A stretch of 44,840 bases of DNA. Source: Betaproteobacteria bacterium. Lineage in GTDB: Bacteria > Pseudomonadota > Gammaproteobacteria > Burkholderiales > Casimicrobiaceae. Positions 11,737 to 20,984 of the stretch are shown here, in pieces. The notes under the pieces were generated by a model, which worked only from the letters and a program-made list of their open reading frames with translations, was not told the origin of the DNA and did not search any database. Position 1 is the stretch's first letter. Every line of letters begins with the position of its first letter. The stretch spans positions 1 to 44,840 of the forward strand of contig JAAFJI010000003.1 of the NCBI GenBank assembly GCA_013298045.1, written 5' to 3'. Both the position numbers and the translations under genes were made by a program.

Positions 11737-11896
11737 CCCGCTCTCGCGGCGCGGGAGAGGGTTAGGGTGAGGGCAGTGGAATCGGATCGAGGATTGACGT
11801 AGGGGTGATTGAGCGCATGCGTTGCGAGCAATAGACGGATTTCAACCGCCCTCACCCGCCCTATCGGGCACCCTCTCCCGCGCTGCGGGAGAGGGA
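11737..11896. repeat. Intergenic inverted-pair repeat (CCCTCTCCCGC...GCGGGAGAGGG type)
   Basis: Left CGCGGGAGAGGGTTAGGGTGAGGGC, right GCCCTCACCCGCCCTATCGGGCACCCTCTCCCGCGC, opposite orientations between fadJ and the thiolase. Confidence 0.7.
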
Positions 11897-11900
11897 AACA

Positions 11901-13199
11901 CTACACCGCTTCCAGCAACATCGCGCCACCTTGACCACCACCAATACAAATCGTCGCGAGCGCGCGTTTGCCGCCAGTACGTTTCAACGTATTCAACGCG
12001 TGCAAGACGATGCGCGCACCGCTCGCGCCGACCGGATGCCCGAGCGCAACCGCGCCGCCATCGACGTTCAACTTCGCCGAATCGATCGAACCCATCGCGC
12101 TGTCGAGACCAAGCTCTTCTTTGCAGAATGTCTCGTTCTCCCACGCGCGCTTGCACGCGAGCACTTGCGCGGCGAAGGCTTCGTTGATTTCAATCGTGTC
12201 GAGATCGTTAAGCGTCAGACCGTTGCGTTTCAAGATCGGTGTGGAAGCGTAAACAGGCCCCAAGCCCATTTGTGCCGCGTCACAGCCTGCCCATTGCGTA
12301 TCGACGATTTTGCCGAGCACGGGTAGATTGTGTTTCTCGACCGCCGCCTTGGTTGCGAGAGCGACGAACACCCCGCCGTCGGTGATCTGCGATGAATTGC
12401 CCGCCGTCACATTGCCATATTTTTTGTCGAAGAAAGGCTTTAACTTCGCGAGCTTTTCAGCAGTCGAATCTTCGCGTACGCCGTCGTCGTTCGCGTACAC
12501 ATTGCCTTTCTTGTCGATGAGCGGCGTCACTTCGTCTTTGTAATGACCGGCCGCTTGCGCCGCGAGCACGCGTTTATGACTTTCCGCCGCGAACGCATCC
12601 ATCTCCACGCGCGTAATGCCAAAACGATGCGCAAGGTTCTCCGCCGTTTGCCCCATGAGCAAACCGACTTTTGGATCGGTGAGTCCGCGCATGAGTGCAA
12701 TGATCGGCGAGAGCATTTCTTTCGGTGAGAGTTTCGCGAATACGCCAACACGCTGGCCAACACTCTTCGCGCTTGCCAGCGCAGCGAACCAAAGCACCAT
12801 CTTCGGCGAATACAAGAGCGGCGCATGAGAGAGCGCATCGACACCGCCCGCGAGCACCAATTCGCTGCGACCGGCGAGCATGTTGTTGATCGCCGAATCG
12901 ATCGATTGCATACCGCTGGCGCAATTCCTCATCACGGTCCAGCCGGTGACGCGATCTCCGCAACCGAGGCGCATCGCGACGTAGCGACCAATGTTGACTT
13001 CGTCGGCCGAAGGATTGGCGCAACCGAGAATCACCTCATCGAACTGATCGGGTTTCACCGGCAGGCGCGCAAGCAGCGCGCGACCGGCCGCGACCGCAAG
13101 ATCGGACGCGGTGAACGCCCCGGGCGCGTTGCGCGCTTTCAAGAACGGCGTACGCGCACCGTCAACAACATAAATGGGTTCGCGAAGAGCAGCGGCCAT
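11901..13199 (-). CDS. fadI: Acetyl-CoA C-acyltransferase (thiolase), FadI-like
   Basis: IYVVDGARTPFLKARN, MRNCASGMQSIDSA (active-site Cys), NVDGGAVALGHPVGASGARIV, CIGGGQGGAMLLE. Confidence 0.93.
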   Translation of the reverse strand: MAAALREPIYVVDGARTPFLKARNAPGAFTASDLAVAAGRALLARLPVKPDQFDEVILGCANPSADEVNIGRYVAMRLGCGDRVTGWTVMRNCASGMQSIDSAINNMLAGRSELVLAGGVDALSHAPLLYSPKMVLWFAALASAKSVGQRVGVFAKLSPKEMLSPIIALMRGLTDPKVGLLMGQTAENLAHRFGITRVEMDAFAAESHKRVLAAQAAGHYKDEVTPLIDKKGNVYANDDGVREDSTAEKLAKLKPFFDKKYGNVTAGNSSQITDGGVFVALATKAAVEKHNLPVLGKIVDTQWAGCDAAQMGLGPVYASTPILKRNGLTLNDLDTIEINEAFAAQVLACKRAWENETFCKEELGLDSAMGSIDSAKLNVDGGAVALGHPVGASGARIVLHALNTLKRTGGKRALATICIGGGQGGAMLLEAV

Positions 13200-13210
13200 G
13201 AGATTCCTTT

Positions 13211-13999
13211 TTAGAGCTTGCTGAGCGCGGCGACTTGCTGCGGCGAGCGCACCTTCGCGCGCAGCGCTGCACCGAGGAAGGGCGCGAGATACGCCAGCAG
13301 ATGCGTGTCATCGCTGTCCTCCCCGGACTGGATGCCGCCGAGCACGCGGCGCACGTCTTCGCTGGCAAGCGTCGAAGATACGGCGTCGAGAATGAAATTC
13401 AGTCGCATTGCCAGATCGTGCTCCGAGAGCCCGGGCAGCGTTTCGGCGAAAGCTTGTTTGAACTTCAAGTTGGTTGCGTTGTAGCGCTCATGTAAGAGCG
13501 TTCGCACAAAACTCGACGGATCGGCGTACGCGCGACCAATAAAGCGCAGAAAATCCGGCCCCCCGCGTGTCGCGTCGCGCGCCAGTACGAGCGCTGGCAG
13601 GAACAGGGTTGCGATGATCTGTTCGACACCGAACGAGGCATCGAAGCCGTTCGCGCGCAGCGCTTCGAGCCGCGACGCGCGTTGTTCGTTGAGCGGGTCG
13701 AGCCGCTCAACGAGGAGCATTGAAAACAGTTCGTCCTTACTGCCGAAGTGATAATTCACTGCGGCAAGATTGACGTTGGCCTCGGTGGTAATGGCGCGAA
13801 GACTGGTTCCCTCATAACCGCGCTGAAGAAAAAGCGATTCTGCGGCGCGGATGATTCGCGTTTTTGTTGGCACGCGACTCTCTTGCGCAATGCCGCTAGA
13901 AAAAACAACGTTAGAGCTGCTTTTTTGTGTATCAACTGCCAAGTTGATGCCGCTACTAGCTCCAATAAATTGGGCAAATGGCGAAATAGCCATACACAC
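13211..13999 (-). CDS. TetR/AcrR family transcriptional regulator
   Basis: TKTRIIRAAESLFLQRGYEGTSLRAITTEANVNLAAVNYHFGSKDELF HTH signature. Start uncertain (13994 ATG or a later GTG). Confidence 0.88.
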   Translation of the reverse strand: MCMAISPFAQFIGASSGINLAVDTQKSSSNVVFSSGIAQESRVPTKTRIIRAAESLFLQRGYEGTSLRAITTEANVNLAAVNYHFGSKDELFSMLLVERLDPLNEQRASRLEALRANGFDASFGVEQIIATLFLPALVLARDATRGGPDFLRFIGRAYADPSSFVRTLLHERYNATNLKFKQAFAETLPGLSEHDLAMRLNFILDAVSSTLASEDVRRVLGGIQSGEDSDDTHLLAYLAPFLGAALRAKVRSPQQVAALSKL

Positions 14000-14007
14000 T
14001 CCGAATT

Positions 14008-14036
14008 AATCGAACGATTTAAACGATTGTTCGATT
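14008..14036. promoter_or_regulatory. Candidate TetR-family operator (29-nt imperfect palindrome)
   Basis: AATCGAACGATTTAAACGATTGTTCGATT; outer 8 bp symmetric, plus partial inner symmetry, directly upstream of the TetR ORF. Confidence 0.5.
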
Positions 14037-14234
14037 TTCGCGACGATTTCCACCAGGCGCAACCGAAACAATTAGGCAGCTTGCTCCAAGCGCGCTTTGC
14101 GTTGTAGGAGCGCAAACGGGGCATCGAGCCATTCGGCACGCACGCGATGGCCCATCGTCGTATGTTTTTGCGTCAGGAAATTACGCGCCCCGATTGGTCG
14201 GCGTGGTCGCGCCGTCGCGTTTCCAACGAGGCGG

Positions 14235-17054
14235 TCAAATGCGCGTCACGCGCACAGCAGTGACCTTAAATCCGGGAATTTTTCCGACGGGGTCGAGCGC
14301 GTCGCCGGTGAGCTTGTTCGCTGCGGCCTCCCAGTAGGCGAAGGGCATAAACACCTGACCGCGCGCAACATCGCGGGAGAGCGCCATCAGCGCTTCGATT
14401 TCACCGTGCCGAGATGTCAGCCGCACATGATCGCCCGCGCGAATTGCATCCGCCTCGGCGTCGGCTGGATTGATCGAAATCAAGGGAGCCGGCGCAAGCG
14501 CATCCAGCACGCTGGCACGTCGGGTCATCGCACCGGTGTGCCAATGCTCAAGCGCGCGCCCGGTCGAAAGGATGTAGGGGAATTGATCGTCGGTGCATTC
14601 CACGCCTTTGGCAAAGCTGCTTGCAACGAGTGTCGCTCGACCGTCTTCAGTCGGAAAACGATCCACAAACACCATCGCCTCGCCCGGGGCATCTTCACGC
14701 GCGGCTGGCGTCACCACTGCGCCCTCGCGCGCGAGTCGCGACCAGGACACGCCAGCCAGCGGCGGCATCACAACGCGCATTTCTTCAAAGACGCGTGCCA
14801 CTGCGACCTCGCTCGCCGCCTGACCGTCGCCGTCGGAGTCTTGCCAGTAATTCCAATTGAGCCCGACGCGGCGCGCGAGCTGTTCGATGATCCAGAGGTC
14901 CTGCTTCGCTTCCCCCGGCGGATTGAGCGCCGGGCGTCCCAGCTGGATCATTCGATCAGTGTTTGTGACGCTACCCCATTTTTCGTAGAAAGCGGAGGCG
15001 GGCAAGATCGCGTCGGCAAGCATCGCAGTTTCGGTCGGAAAGATGTCTTGTACAACCAGATGTTCGAGCTTGGCGAGACCCGCGCGCGCGTGATCAACGT
15101 TCGGGTCGCTCATCGCTGGATTCTCGCCCTCGATATACATCGCACGAATCTCTCCGTCGTGAATCGCGTGCATGATTTCAACGACGGTCAACCCAGCGTT
15201 TCGATCGAGCGGCGCTGACCAAAGCGATTCAAAATGTGTTCGAACATCGTCGCGGGTGACTCGCTGATAGTTCGGATACATCATCGGAATCAAGCCTGCG
15301 TCCGATGCGCCCTGCACATTGTTCTGACCGCGCAGCGGATGCAGTCCGCTACCACGTTTGCCGATCTGCCCACAGATCAGCGACAGCGCGATCAGGCAGC
15401 GGGCGTTATCGGTGCCATGCACATGTTGTGAAATGCCCATGCCCCAAAGAATCATCGCCGCCGGACTTGTCGCAAACGCGCTTGCCACTTCGCGAATCGT
15501 GTTTGGATCAATGCCGCAAATCTCGCTCATGCGCTCTGGCGTCGCCTCGGCAAGGCTTGCCTTTAGAGCATCGAAACCGTTCACGCGCGCCGCCACAAAG
15601 GCGTCGTCCACCAGAGCTTCAAAGACAATCGTGTGCAGCATCCCGTTGAGTAGCGCGACATCGGTATCTGGATTGAACTGCAAATGCCAGCTCGCAAAAC
15701 GTGCGAGTTCCGTGGCGCGCGGATCGGCGAGCACCAATCGCGCGCCGCGTCGCACCGCGTTCTTGATCCAGGTCGCGGCCACCGGATGATTCGAGGTTGG
15801 GTTCGCGCCGATCAAAAAGATGAGATCTGCGTGCTCGACGTCGGAGACTGGGTTTGACACCGCGCCTGAGCCGATGCCTTCGAGCAATGCGGCGACCGAA
15901 CTTGCGTGGCATAGGCGCGTGCAATGATCCACATTGTTGGTGGCAAACCCCTGCCGGATGAGTTTCTGGAACAGATAGGCCTCTTCGTTGCTACCTTTGG
16001 CAGAACCGAATCCAGCCACCGCCGCGGGGCGGTTTTCGAAGCGGGCGACATCGTTTGCACGTCTGAGCCCCTTTGCACTAAAGTCAAGCGCTTCATCCCA
16101 GCTTGCAGTGCGAAAGATTTCGTCGAGCCGTTTCTCGCCGCGCTTTACCCGCTCAAGATCGGCAACATCCTTTGCCACGCCCGCGCGCCGAATGAGCGGC
16201 TGCGTGAGCCGTTCGGGATGATGCACGTAATCGAAGCCGTAGCGCCCCTTCACACAAAGACGCCCATGGTTGGCCGGCCCGTCGATGCCGGTGACGTACT
16301 CAATGCGCTCGCCGCCGCCCGCGTTGTCCGACACGTGAAGCTTGAGCTGACAGCCAACACCGCAAAACGGACACACCGAATCGACGGTCTTTGCAATTGG
16401 CGCTAGACCCGCGCCGGCGGAAGGCGAAATCGCGCCGGTGGGGCAGGCTTGAACGCACTCGCCGCAGGCAACGCAGCTCGAATCACCCATCGCTGCGTCG
16501 GCGTCGAACACAATCTTCGCCTGCGCTCCGCGAAATGCAAGACCGATCACATCGTTGTTTTGCTCATCTCGACACGCACGCAGACAGCGCGTGCATTGAA
16601 TGCAGGCATCGAGATCGACATGCATCGCCGGATGCGTCGCGTCGGCGGCAGCTTGAAGGCTCTCACGGCGGCGCTTCGGGAAGCGATCGGCGCGCGCATT
16701 CTCCTTGGCAGCCCAATACGATAGCTCGGAATTTTTGGTGAGCGAATCCGTGCTGGCGCCTGCGTCACTCATTAAAAGTTCGAGTACCAGCGCACGTGCT
16801 TTCGCGGCGCGCGACGAATGAGTCTGCACCTTCATGCCGCCGGTGACGTTGCGACAACAGGACGCTGCGAGAACGCGCTCGCCGTCAATTTCAACCATGC
16901 AAGCTCGGCAATTGCCGTCGGGACGCAGCCCTGGCGTGTGGCAAAGATGTGCAATTTCGATGCCTTCGCGCTTCGCAACGGACCATATCGATTCGCCTGC
17001 CGACGCGCTCACCTCGCGGTCATTTAGCGTGAACTTGAGCGTGTGTGCTGTCAT
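14235..17054 (-). CDS. fdsA: NAD-dependent formate dehydrogenase alpha (molybdopterin, Cys-type) subunit
   Basis: N-terminal 2Fe-2S domain, CIQCTRCLRAC / CVACGECVQACPTGA ferredoxin clusters, VCPFCGVGCQL 4Fe-4S motif, DHCTRLCHASSVAAL with Cys at the Mo-ligand position. Confidence 0.93.
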   Translation of the reverse strand: MTAHTLKFTLNDREVSASAGESIWSVAKREGIEIAHLCHTPGLRPDGNCRACMVEIDGERVLAASCCRNVTGGMKVQTHSSRAAKARALVLELLMSDAGASTDSLTKNSELSYWAAKENARADRFPKRRRESLQAAADATHPAMHVDLDACIQCTRCLRACRDEQNNDVIGLAFRGAQAKIVFDADAAMGDSSCVACGECVQACPTGAISPSAGAGLAPIAKTVDSVCPFCGVGCQLKLHVSDNAGGGERIEYVTGIDGPANHGRLCVKGRYGFDYVHHPERLTQPLIRRAGVAKDVADLERVKRGEKRLDEIFRTASWDEALDFSAKGLRRANDVARFENRPAAVAGFGSAKGSNEEAYLFQKLIRQGFATNNVDHCTRLCHASSVAALLEGIGSGAVSNPVSDVEHADLIFLIGANPTSNHPVAATWIKNAVRRGARLVLADPRATELARFASWHLQFNPDTDVALLNGMLHTIVFEALVDDAFVAARVNGFDALKASLAEATPERMSEICGIDPNTIREVASAFATSPAAMILWGMGISQHVHGTDNARCLIALSLICGQIGKRGSGLHPLRGQNNVQGASDAGLIPMMYPNYQRVTRDDVRTHFESLWSAPLDRNAGLTVVEIMHAIHDGEIRAMYIEGENPAMSDPNVDHARAGLAKLEHLVVQDIFPTETAMLADAILPASAFYEKWGSVTNTDRMIQLGRPALNPPGEAKQDLWIIEQLARRVGLNWNYWQDSDGDGQAASEVAVARVFEEMRVVMPPLAGVSWSRLAREGAVVTPAAREDAPGEAMVFVDRFPTEDGRATLVASSFAKGVECTDDQFPYILSTGRALEHWHTGAMTRRASVLDALAPAPLISINPADAEADAIRAGDHVRLTSRHGEIEALMALSRDVARGQVFMPFAYWEAAANKLTGDALDPVGKIPGFKVTAVRVTRI

Positions 17055-18790
17055 GGCGCAACCGGTTGGTCGGTGAGTTCGTGAGCGAAATATTTAAACA
17101 CCGAATCAATCGGGTTCGGCGCAGCCTGCCCCAACCCGCAAATGGATGCGTCGCACATGACCTGCGACAGCTCTTCAAGCAATTCGCGATTCCAGACCGA
17201 TGCGGCGATCAGCTCGCCAGCTTTCGCGGTACCTGCACGGCACGGTGTGCACTGCCCGCAGCTTTCGTCTTCAAAAAATTTCATCAGGTTGCGTGCGACG
17301 TCCACTACACGATCGGCCTGCGACAGCACGACAATCGCCGCCGAGCCAATAAAGCAGCCATAGGCTTGTAGCGTATCGAAATCAAGCGGCGCATCGGCGA
17401 GCGATGCCGGCAAAATGCCACCCGACGCGCCGCCAGGAAGGTAGGCATACAGCGTGTGCCCGGACTCCATACCGTCACAATAGTCGTTGACAAGCGCCCG
17501 CAATGAGATTCCCGCCGGCGCGAGCTTCACGCCAGGATTGTTCACGCGTCCCGATACCGAAAACGAACGCAAGCCGCTGCGACCATTGACGCCGTGACTT
17601 GCGAACCACTGAGCGCCTTTGCCGAGAATTTCCGGTATCCAGTACAGCGTCTCGAAATTATGTTCAAGCGTCGGGCGACCGAACAAGCCAACCTCGGCGA
17701 CATAGGGCGGACGCAGCCTCGGAATGCCGCGCTTGCCTTCGATCGACTCGATCATCGCCGACTCTTCGCCGCAGATATAGGCGCCGGCACCTCGCCGCAG
17801 TTCGATGTGCGGCATGTTTGCGATCGGCGGCGCTGCACGCAACAGCGCAAGTTCGCGCTGCAATAGCTTGCGGCAAGCGTGGTACTCGTCACGCAAATAG
17901 ATGTAGATCGCGTCGATTCCAACCGCCCACGCGGCGATCAACATCCCTTCGATAAACCGATGCGGGTTGCGTTCGAGGTAGTAGCGATCCTTAAACGTAC
18001 CAGGCTCCCCCTCATCGATGTTGACTGCCATCAGACGAGGTGCTGTTTGGGCGCGCACAGCGCGCCACTTTCGTCCCGCCGGAAATCCCGCGCCGCCCAG
18101 TCCGCGAAGCCCGCTATCCTCAATCGCGGAGATGACTTGCGTAACGTCTCGCGCGCCATCGGTGCAACTTCGCAAGAGTGCGTAACCTCCTTGCGAGAGG
18201 TACCGCTCAAGGCCAATTGCATCAGATGGGATCGCCGCATTAACGCTCACGTCCGCAATGGCGGCAGCTATTTTGCTTGCCGTGGCGTGACCCATTTCGT
18301 TTTCGCCGATCGCACAGGCGGGAGCCTGTTCGCAGCGCCCGATGCAGGGCACGGCGACCACCGAAACCCCTGGTGTGACCGCCTCGACAAGGTCTTTGTG
18401 TAAGTGAAGCGAACCACGCATCGCACAGGACGGGCTTGCGCACACGCGAACCGTAGTGGTCGCAGCGGTCGGCGCAACGTCGTCTTCGAGTTGTCCAACC
18501 ACGCGAAAGTGATGATAGAAGCTCGCTACTTCGAACACCTCGGCGAGCGAGAGCCGCATGAATGCGGCAAGCGCCGACAGATGGGGCACCCACAATTGCC
18601 GATATCGATCGTTGATCGCGTGGAGATACTCGATCAGCAGATCGCGACGCGGTCGAACGACAGATGGATCGTCAAAACCCGCCGCAACGATTGCGCCTCG
18701 CACCTCATCCTGCACCACTTGCGTGAGCAGCGGGCGCTTGCGCTTTCCAGCGCGGAGCATGGTGAGGTCAATGCGTTGAACCGTACTCAT
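17051..18790 (-). CDS. Formate dehydrogenase gamma-beta fusion (NuoE-like plus NuoF-like)
   Basis: NuoE-like CASPSCAMRG...CIGRCEQAPACAIGE followed in one frame by NuoF-like GLGGAGFPAGRKW, NIDEGEPGTFKDRYYLE, YICGEESAMIESIEGKRG, ESCGQCTPCRAGT. ATG at 18790; 4-nt ATGA overlap with fdsA. Confidence 0.9.
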   Translation of the reverse strand: MSTVQRIDLTMLRAGKRKRPLLTQVVQDEVRGAIVAAGFDDPSVVRPRRDLLIEYLHAINDRYRQLWVPHLSALAAFMRLSLAEVFEVASFYHHFRVVGQLEDDVAPTAATTTVRVCASPSCAMRGSLHLHKDLVEAVTPGVSVVAVPCIGRCEQAPACAIGENEMGHATASKIAAAIADVSVNAAIPSDAIGLERYLSQGGYALLRSCTDGARDVTQVISAIEDSGLRGLGGAGFPAGRKWRAVRAQTAPRLMAVNIDEGEPGTFKDRYYLERNPHRFIEGMLIAAWAVGIDAIYIYLRDEYHACRKLLQRELALLRAAPPIANMPHIELRRGAGAYICGEESAMIESIEGKRGIPRLRPPYVAEVGLFGRPTLEHNFETLYWIPEILGKGAQWFASHGVNGRSGLRSFSVSGRVNNPGVKLAPAGISLRALVNDYCDGMESGHTLYAYLPGGASGGILPASLADAPLDFDTLQAYGCFIGSAAIVVLSQADRVVDVARNLMKFFEDESCGQCTPCRAGTAKAGELIAASVWNRELLEELSQVMCDASICGLGQAAPNPIDSVFKYFAHELTDQPVAP

Positions 18791-18827
18791 GACTGAATTG
18801 AAGCGTAAAACGACATGCTTGCAGAGT

Positions 18828-19784
18828 TCATACGGCACCGACGCGCGCTTTGCGAACGGTTCTGGCACGCGCCGCCCCGGTGAAGCCCTTGCTGCGCGCG
18901 AATACTTTGCCAAGCTCGGCGATTTCCTGCTTGCGCGCCGAGGTTTTGCGGTAGGCAAGCGCGATTGTGCGCGCTGGGCCGCGCGGCGTGAAACGACGGG
19001 TGTAGAGGCTGGTGCCGGAGAGCACGCCGCCGGCGATCGCAAGCTCCGGCAGGAGCGTGTTGCCGAGGCCGCTTTGCACCATGTGGATCAGCGTGATCAA
19101 GCTGGTTGCGGCGATATTGCGATCGGCGCTTGGCTGTCGAATGCCGCACGCGGCGAGCGCATGGTCGCGCAAACAGTGCCCGTCTTCCAGAAGCAACAGC
19201 GCATCGGCGTCGATCTTCTCGATGGGCAGCGGTGCAGATGCGCCGCCGAGCTTATCGTCGGCGGTTACAAACAAAAACTCGTCGTCGAAAAGGGCGGTTG
19301 TTTCAAGCGCGCTCGGCAATTCGAATGGCAGTGCGATCAGCGCCGCGTCGAGCTGGCTTGCGATGAGTCGCTCAACGCAAACCGCGGTTAAGTCCTCGCG
19401 CAACACGAGCCTGAGTTTTGGGTATTGGGCTCTCAGGCGCGCGAGCGAATCGAGCAGCACGAAGGGTGCAATCGTCGGAATGACACCGAGCCGAAACCCG
19501 CCGGTGAGAGGGTTTCTCGCCGAAGCACAGAGCTCGACCAGGTCATTGGCTTGCGCCACCAATTCGCGACCGCGCTGAACCACAGCGTCGCCGATCGGGG
19601 TGAAGGCGACATGCCTGCGGTCTCGTTCGACAAGGGTTGCGTCAAGCGTACCTTCGAGATCGCGAAGACTGGCCGAGAGCGTGCTCTGAGTGATGAAGCA
19701 TTTCTCTGCGGCTCGCCCAAAATGCGATTCTTCGCTGAGCGCGATCAGGTAGCGCAGTTGCTGTAGTGAGGGAAGCGCGGGCAA
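18828..19784 (-). CDS. oxyR: OxyR-type LysR family regulator
   Basis: LRYLIALSEESHFGRAAEKCFITQSTLSASLRDLE HTH; LLLLEDGHCLRDHALAAC contains both OxyR redox Cys positions. ORF open to 20267; TTG at 19784 is a plausible start (uncertain). Confidence 0.85.
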   Translation of the reverse strand: MPALPSLQQLRYLIALSEESHFGRAAEKCFITQSTLSASLRDLEGTLDATLVERDRRHVAFTPIGDAVVQRGRELVAQANDLVELCASARNPLTGGFRLGVIPTIAPFVLLDSLARLRAQYPKLRLVLREDLTAVCVERLIASQLDAALIALPFELPSALETTALFDDEFLFVTADDKLGGASAPLPIEKIDADALLLLEDGHCLRDHALAACGIRQPSADRNIAATSLITLIHMVQSGLGNTLLPELAIAGGVLSGTSLYTRRFTPRGPARTIALAYRKTSARKQEIAELGKVFARSKGFTGAARARTVRKARVGAV

Positions 19785-19810
19785 GAACGCACCAATATTC
19801 GTAAAAAGCG

Positions 19811-19836
19811 ATTGCTCTATCGATATTAAGTTGTTT
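19811..19836. promoter_or_regulatory. Candidate OxyR-binding region in oxyR/dps divergent promoter
   Basis: ATTGCTCTATCGATATTAAGTTGTTT: A/T-rich with ATCGAT dyad; positional argument, no formal motif scoring. Confidence 0.3.
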
Positions 19837-19934
19837 TGCGCATCAACACAAGCGCGCGACAATGTGCGTCCTGAATCGATTTCATCAAACCCGCTCGAAC
19901 GACCCTTCGAGCCCTTGCAAAAGGAGTGCATCCC

Positions 19935-20405
19935 ATGAAGCTCAATACCGGTATCGCCGAGAAAAATCGCAAAGCGGTCGCCGCCGCGCTTGCGCAGCTG
20001 TTGGCCGACGAATTCTGCCTTTATGTCGCCACACGCGGCGCGCATTGGAACGTGAAGGGCGCAGCGTTCGGCGCATTGCACCTGTTCTTCGAAAACCAGT
20101 ACGAAACGATCGACGAAATTCTCGACGACGTTGCCGAGCGGATGCGCGCTTTGGGTGTGGATGCGCCCGCCTCGATCGGTGCATACGCGAAGGCGCAGTC
20201 GATTAAGGACGATGCAGGCGCGCTCAAAAGCGCGCCGCAGATGATCGCTTCGCTGCTCGCCGCGCATGAATCGATTATTCGCTTCTTGCGCAAGGCGAGC
20301 GAGATCGCGGACGAAGTGGACGATTCAGCGAGCGAAGATTTTCTGGTCAGCCTGATCGCGCAGCACGAAAAAATGGCCTGGATGCTGCGCTCGCATCTTG
20401 AGTGA
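19935..20405 (+). CDS. dps: Dps family ferritin-like DNA-binding protein
   Basis: LLADEFCLYVATRGAHWNVKGAAFGALHLFFENQYETIDEILDDVAERMRALG contains the Dps ferroxidase residues; upstream AGGAG. Confidence 0.92.
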   Translation: MKLNTGIAEKNRKAVAAALAQLLADEFCLYVATRGAHWNVKGAAFGALHLFFENQYETIDEILDDVAERMRALGVDAPASIGAYAKAQSIKDDAGALKSAPQMIASLLAAHESIIRFLRKASEIADEVDDSASEDFLVSLIAQHEKMAWMLRSHLE

Positions 20406-20421
20406 TCGATGTCGCTCGTTT

Positions 20422-20453
20422 CCGCTCGCAGAGGCAAACGCATCTGCGAGCGG
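20422..20453. terminator. Bidirectional hairpin between convergent dps and dodecin genes
   Basis: CCGCTCGCAGA-N10-TCTGCGAGCGG perfect 11-bp stem; weak T tract. Confidence 0.6.
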
Positions 20454-20464
20454 GCTGCTTTGCT

Positions 20465-20668
20465 TCAGTCGGCGAGAATAAACGTGACTTTCATCGCTAC
20501 TCGGTACTCGACAATCTTGCCCTTGCTGATCACCACTTTCTGATCCTGAATCCACGCGCCTTCGACATTCTTCAACGTCTTGCAGGCGCGATCGACACCG
20601 GTCTTCACGGCGTCCTCGAAGCTTTTTTTCGAAGACGCAGTGATTTCTGTAACGCGTGCGACAGCCAT
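20465..20668 (-). CDS. Dodecin family flavin-binding protein
   Basis: 67 aa, MAVARVTEITASSKKSFEDAVKTGVDRACKTLKNVEGAWIQDQKVVISKGKIVEYRVAMKVTFIL. Confidence 0.95.
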   Translation of the reverse strand: MAVARVTEITASSKKSFEDAVKTGVDRACKTLKNVEGAWIQDQKVVISKGKIVEYRVAMKVTFILAD

Positions 20669-20984
20669 GATGTGAACTCCTTTAGCGTTGCGGTGGTTGC
20701 GCGTCGCGATGATGCGCTGCGCGTGCGAGTTCTAACGCGAATCTTCGACGGCGTCCAGCGCCCGACCGTCACCTCACTGTACGTTCGAAACCCGCGCGAT
20801 CGGCAGCTTTGCGCTCTGAGATACTGCGGATACCGCCAAATTTCGTCAAAAATCACCTATTTACTATATTGCCCTGATAAACATGGCGTCTGTTGGTAAA
20901 AATTCTCGTGTAGATATATCTTCAGAGCAGCCGATATCCGTTTTTTCATAGGGAAAAACGAAAGAAAGCTTTTAAGGTTATTGC

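Noticed and set aside
14101-14120. GTTGTAGGAGCGCAAACGG resembling the REP arm at 26461
   Set aside because: Only about 9-10 nt shared (GTAGGAGCGC); insufficient to call a repeat copy.
14097-15218. Forward 373-aa ORF
   Set aside because: Lies antisense to fdsA, whose motifs are unambiguous; shadow ORF of a GC-rich gene.
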